NCBI GenBank assembly: GCA_047605645.1
Contig: JASGFJ010000021.1
Coordinates: forward strand, 1-64,000
Length of the DNA stretch: 64,000 bases
Source of the DNA: UBA1309 sp047605645
GTDB taxonomy: Bacteria > Bacteroidota > Bacteroidia > Bacteroidales > Dysgonomonadaceae
Direction of reading: 5' to 3'
Numbering within the stretch: the stretch's first letter is position 1; every line of letters starts with the position of its first letter. Below are positions 63,350-64,000 of this stretch, piece by piece. The notes under the pieces were generated by a model. That model was not told where the DNA came from, made no database searches, and saw only the letters and a list, made by a program, of their open reading frames with translations. Both the position numbers and the translations under genes were made by a program.

Positions 63350-63363
63350 TCAGAAAACAAAAC

Positions 63364-63400
63364 GACGGCATATTTATTATTACAGACTCAATATGCCGTC
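63364..63400 (+). other. Intra-operonic hairpin after the DUF1735-type gene
   Basis: A perfect 10-bp stem (GACGGCATAT with ATATGCCGTC) with a 17-nt loop is followed by TAATATTAA rather than a T run. It ends 28 bp before the next ATG. Weak terminator or processing site. Confidence 0.55.
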
Positions 63401-63427
63401 TAATATTAATCATTTAAACTAAAATCT

Positions 63428-64000
63428 ATGAAAAAGAAAAATTTACTTTTGACTGCATTAATGGGACTTCTTGCTGCCTCTGTTAGTGGGCAGGATAAAC
63501 CATTCAGTGTAATGGATGATATCCAGGGAACAGGAAACAGACCTGTCGTAATCTACAAAGCATCCGGCTGGGTGAGCGGCACAGAAAATCCCTATAAACT
63601 ACTTATCGGGGAAGACAAAATTTCAGGAGGAGGAGACAAATGGTGCAGCAACAACAGCACTGATAATTGGGTAATATTTTCCTTTCTAAAGAATTACTAC
63701 AATATTAAAAAAATCGTTTGGCGGGATGGCACTTACAAAGAGGATGGAGCAAAAAATTGTAGTTCATATCAGGTTTTCATAAGTGCAACCGACACAGCGT
63801 CCGGTTCCTGGGAAAACGTAATTGATGAGACCGTAAATATAGATGAATCTGTAAGGACACACGAATTTACGATCCCGGTGAAAGCCCGTTATGTAAAATT
63901 CGTGCCTACTGCAACCGACAATAGCGGGAAAACAATCCGTATCTATGGTTTTGACATGTACGGCGACAAATCGGACGTAATAGATAGGGGAGATCTTGTC
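63428..64000 (+). CDS. F5/8 type C (discoidin) domain secreted protein, truncated by window edge
   Basis: The frame opens with MKKKNLLLTALMGLLAAS, a signal peptide ending near SVSGQ, and stays open for 191 codons to the edge. The segment DNWVIFSFLKNYYNIKKIVWRDG, then SSYQVFISAT, RTHEFTIPVKARYVKFVPT and TIRIYGFDMYG follows the pattern of a galactose-binding-like F5/8 type C domain. Such domains bind carbohydrate. In related mannan loci a surface glycan-binding protein or a further GH76 is found at this place, so the missing C-terminus matters for the final call. Confidence 0.8.
   Translation, partial: MKKKNLLLTALMGLLAASVSGQDKPFSVMDDIQGTGNRPVVIYKASGWVSGTENPYKLLIGEDKISGGGDKWCSNNSTDNWVIFSFLKNYYNIKKIVWRDGTYKEDGAKNCSSYQVFISATDTASGSWENVIDETVNIDESVRTHEFTIPVKARYVKFVPTATDNSGKTIRIYGFDMYGDKSDVIDRGDLV

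Overview
The window reads as a chromosomal segment from a member of the Bacteroidales (phylum Bacteroidota). The evidence is a SusC/SusD pair, a giant hybrid two-component regulator, SPII lipoproteins with a Cys soon after a short signal, weak or absent Shine-Dalgarno sequences, and repeated copies of the Bacteroidota -7 promoter element (TAnnTTTG) ahead of genes. The genus cannot be fixed from the sequence alone (Bacteroides, Parabacteroides and Dysgonomonas-type genomes all fit). No tRNA, rRNA, CRISPR array, prophage or intact insertion sequence was seen.

Left part (0-9 kb). Two minus-strand genes (ferredoxin-nitroreductase and an AlkZ-like winged-helix protein) are followed by a TPP riboswitch with a downstream terminator hairpin that controls thiM-thiE-tenA-thiD, a thiamin salvage operon. 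Behind it lies the C-terminal half of a FucP-type sugar permease with its N-terminus missing, then an L-fucose/L-rhamnose mutarotase, a chloramphenicol-acetyltransferase-like protein and an HD hydrolase.

Middle (9-34 kb). This part is mostly housekeeping and sugar-acid metabolism: a KefB-like antiporter, RNase H, polyprenol-phosphate mannose synthase, a rhamnulokinase-family kinase, a DUF3332 lipoprotein and a pepE/phosphoesterase pair. A hexuronate operon follows (DUF4861 protein, uxaC, exuT-like transporter, uxaB, uxaA). A 1.4 kb gene-poor stretch carries a 22-bp tandem repeat. After it come a membrane protein and a FtsB/DivIC protein, xerD, a LuxR-hemerythrin pair, myo-inositol-phosphate synthase and a geranylgeranyl-reductase-type flavoprotein.

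34-39 kb. An ECF sigma factor and an unusual anti-sigma-like membrane protein face a divergent VWA-domain protein that shares a domain with the anti-sigma-like protein. Next is a Zn/Cd P-type ATPase with a Fur-family regulator, and a short palindrome at the ATPase promoter.

Right part (39-64 kb). A polysaccharide utilisation locus for alpha-mannan runs off the right edge. It has a hybrid two-component sensor, GH76, GH125, an endonuclease/exonuclease/phosphatase-family enzyme, two GH92 enzymes and GH130. These are followed by an IPT/NHL lipoprotein, SusC, SusD, a DUF1735-type lipoprotein and a truncated F5/8-type-C protein. The content resembles the yeast-mannan loci characterised in Bacteroides thetaiotaomicron. 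The second GH92 carries Gln in place of the usual catalytic-acid Glu. That substitution suggests it removes mannose from a phosphodiester, and the neighbouring phosphatase-family enzyme could finish the uncapping of phosphomannan. Two perfect hairpins flank the DUF1735 gene and may tune expression within the operon.
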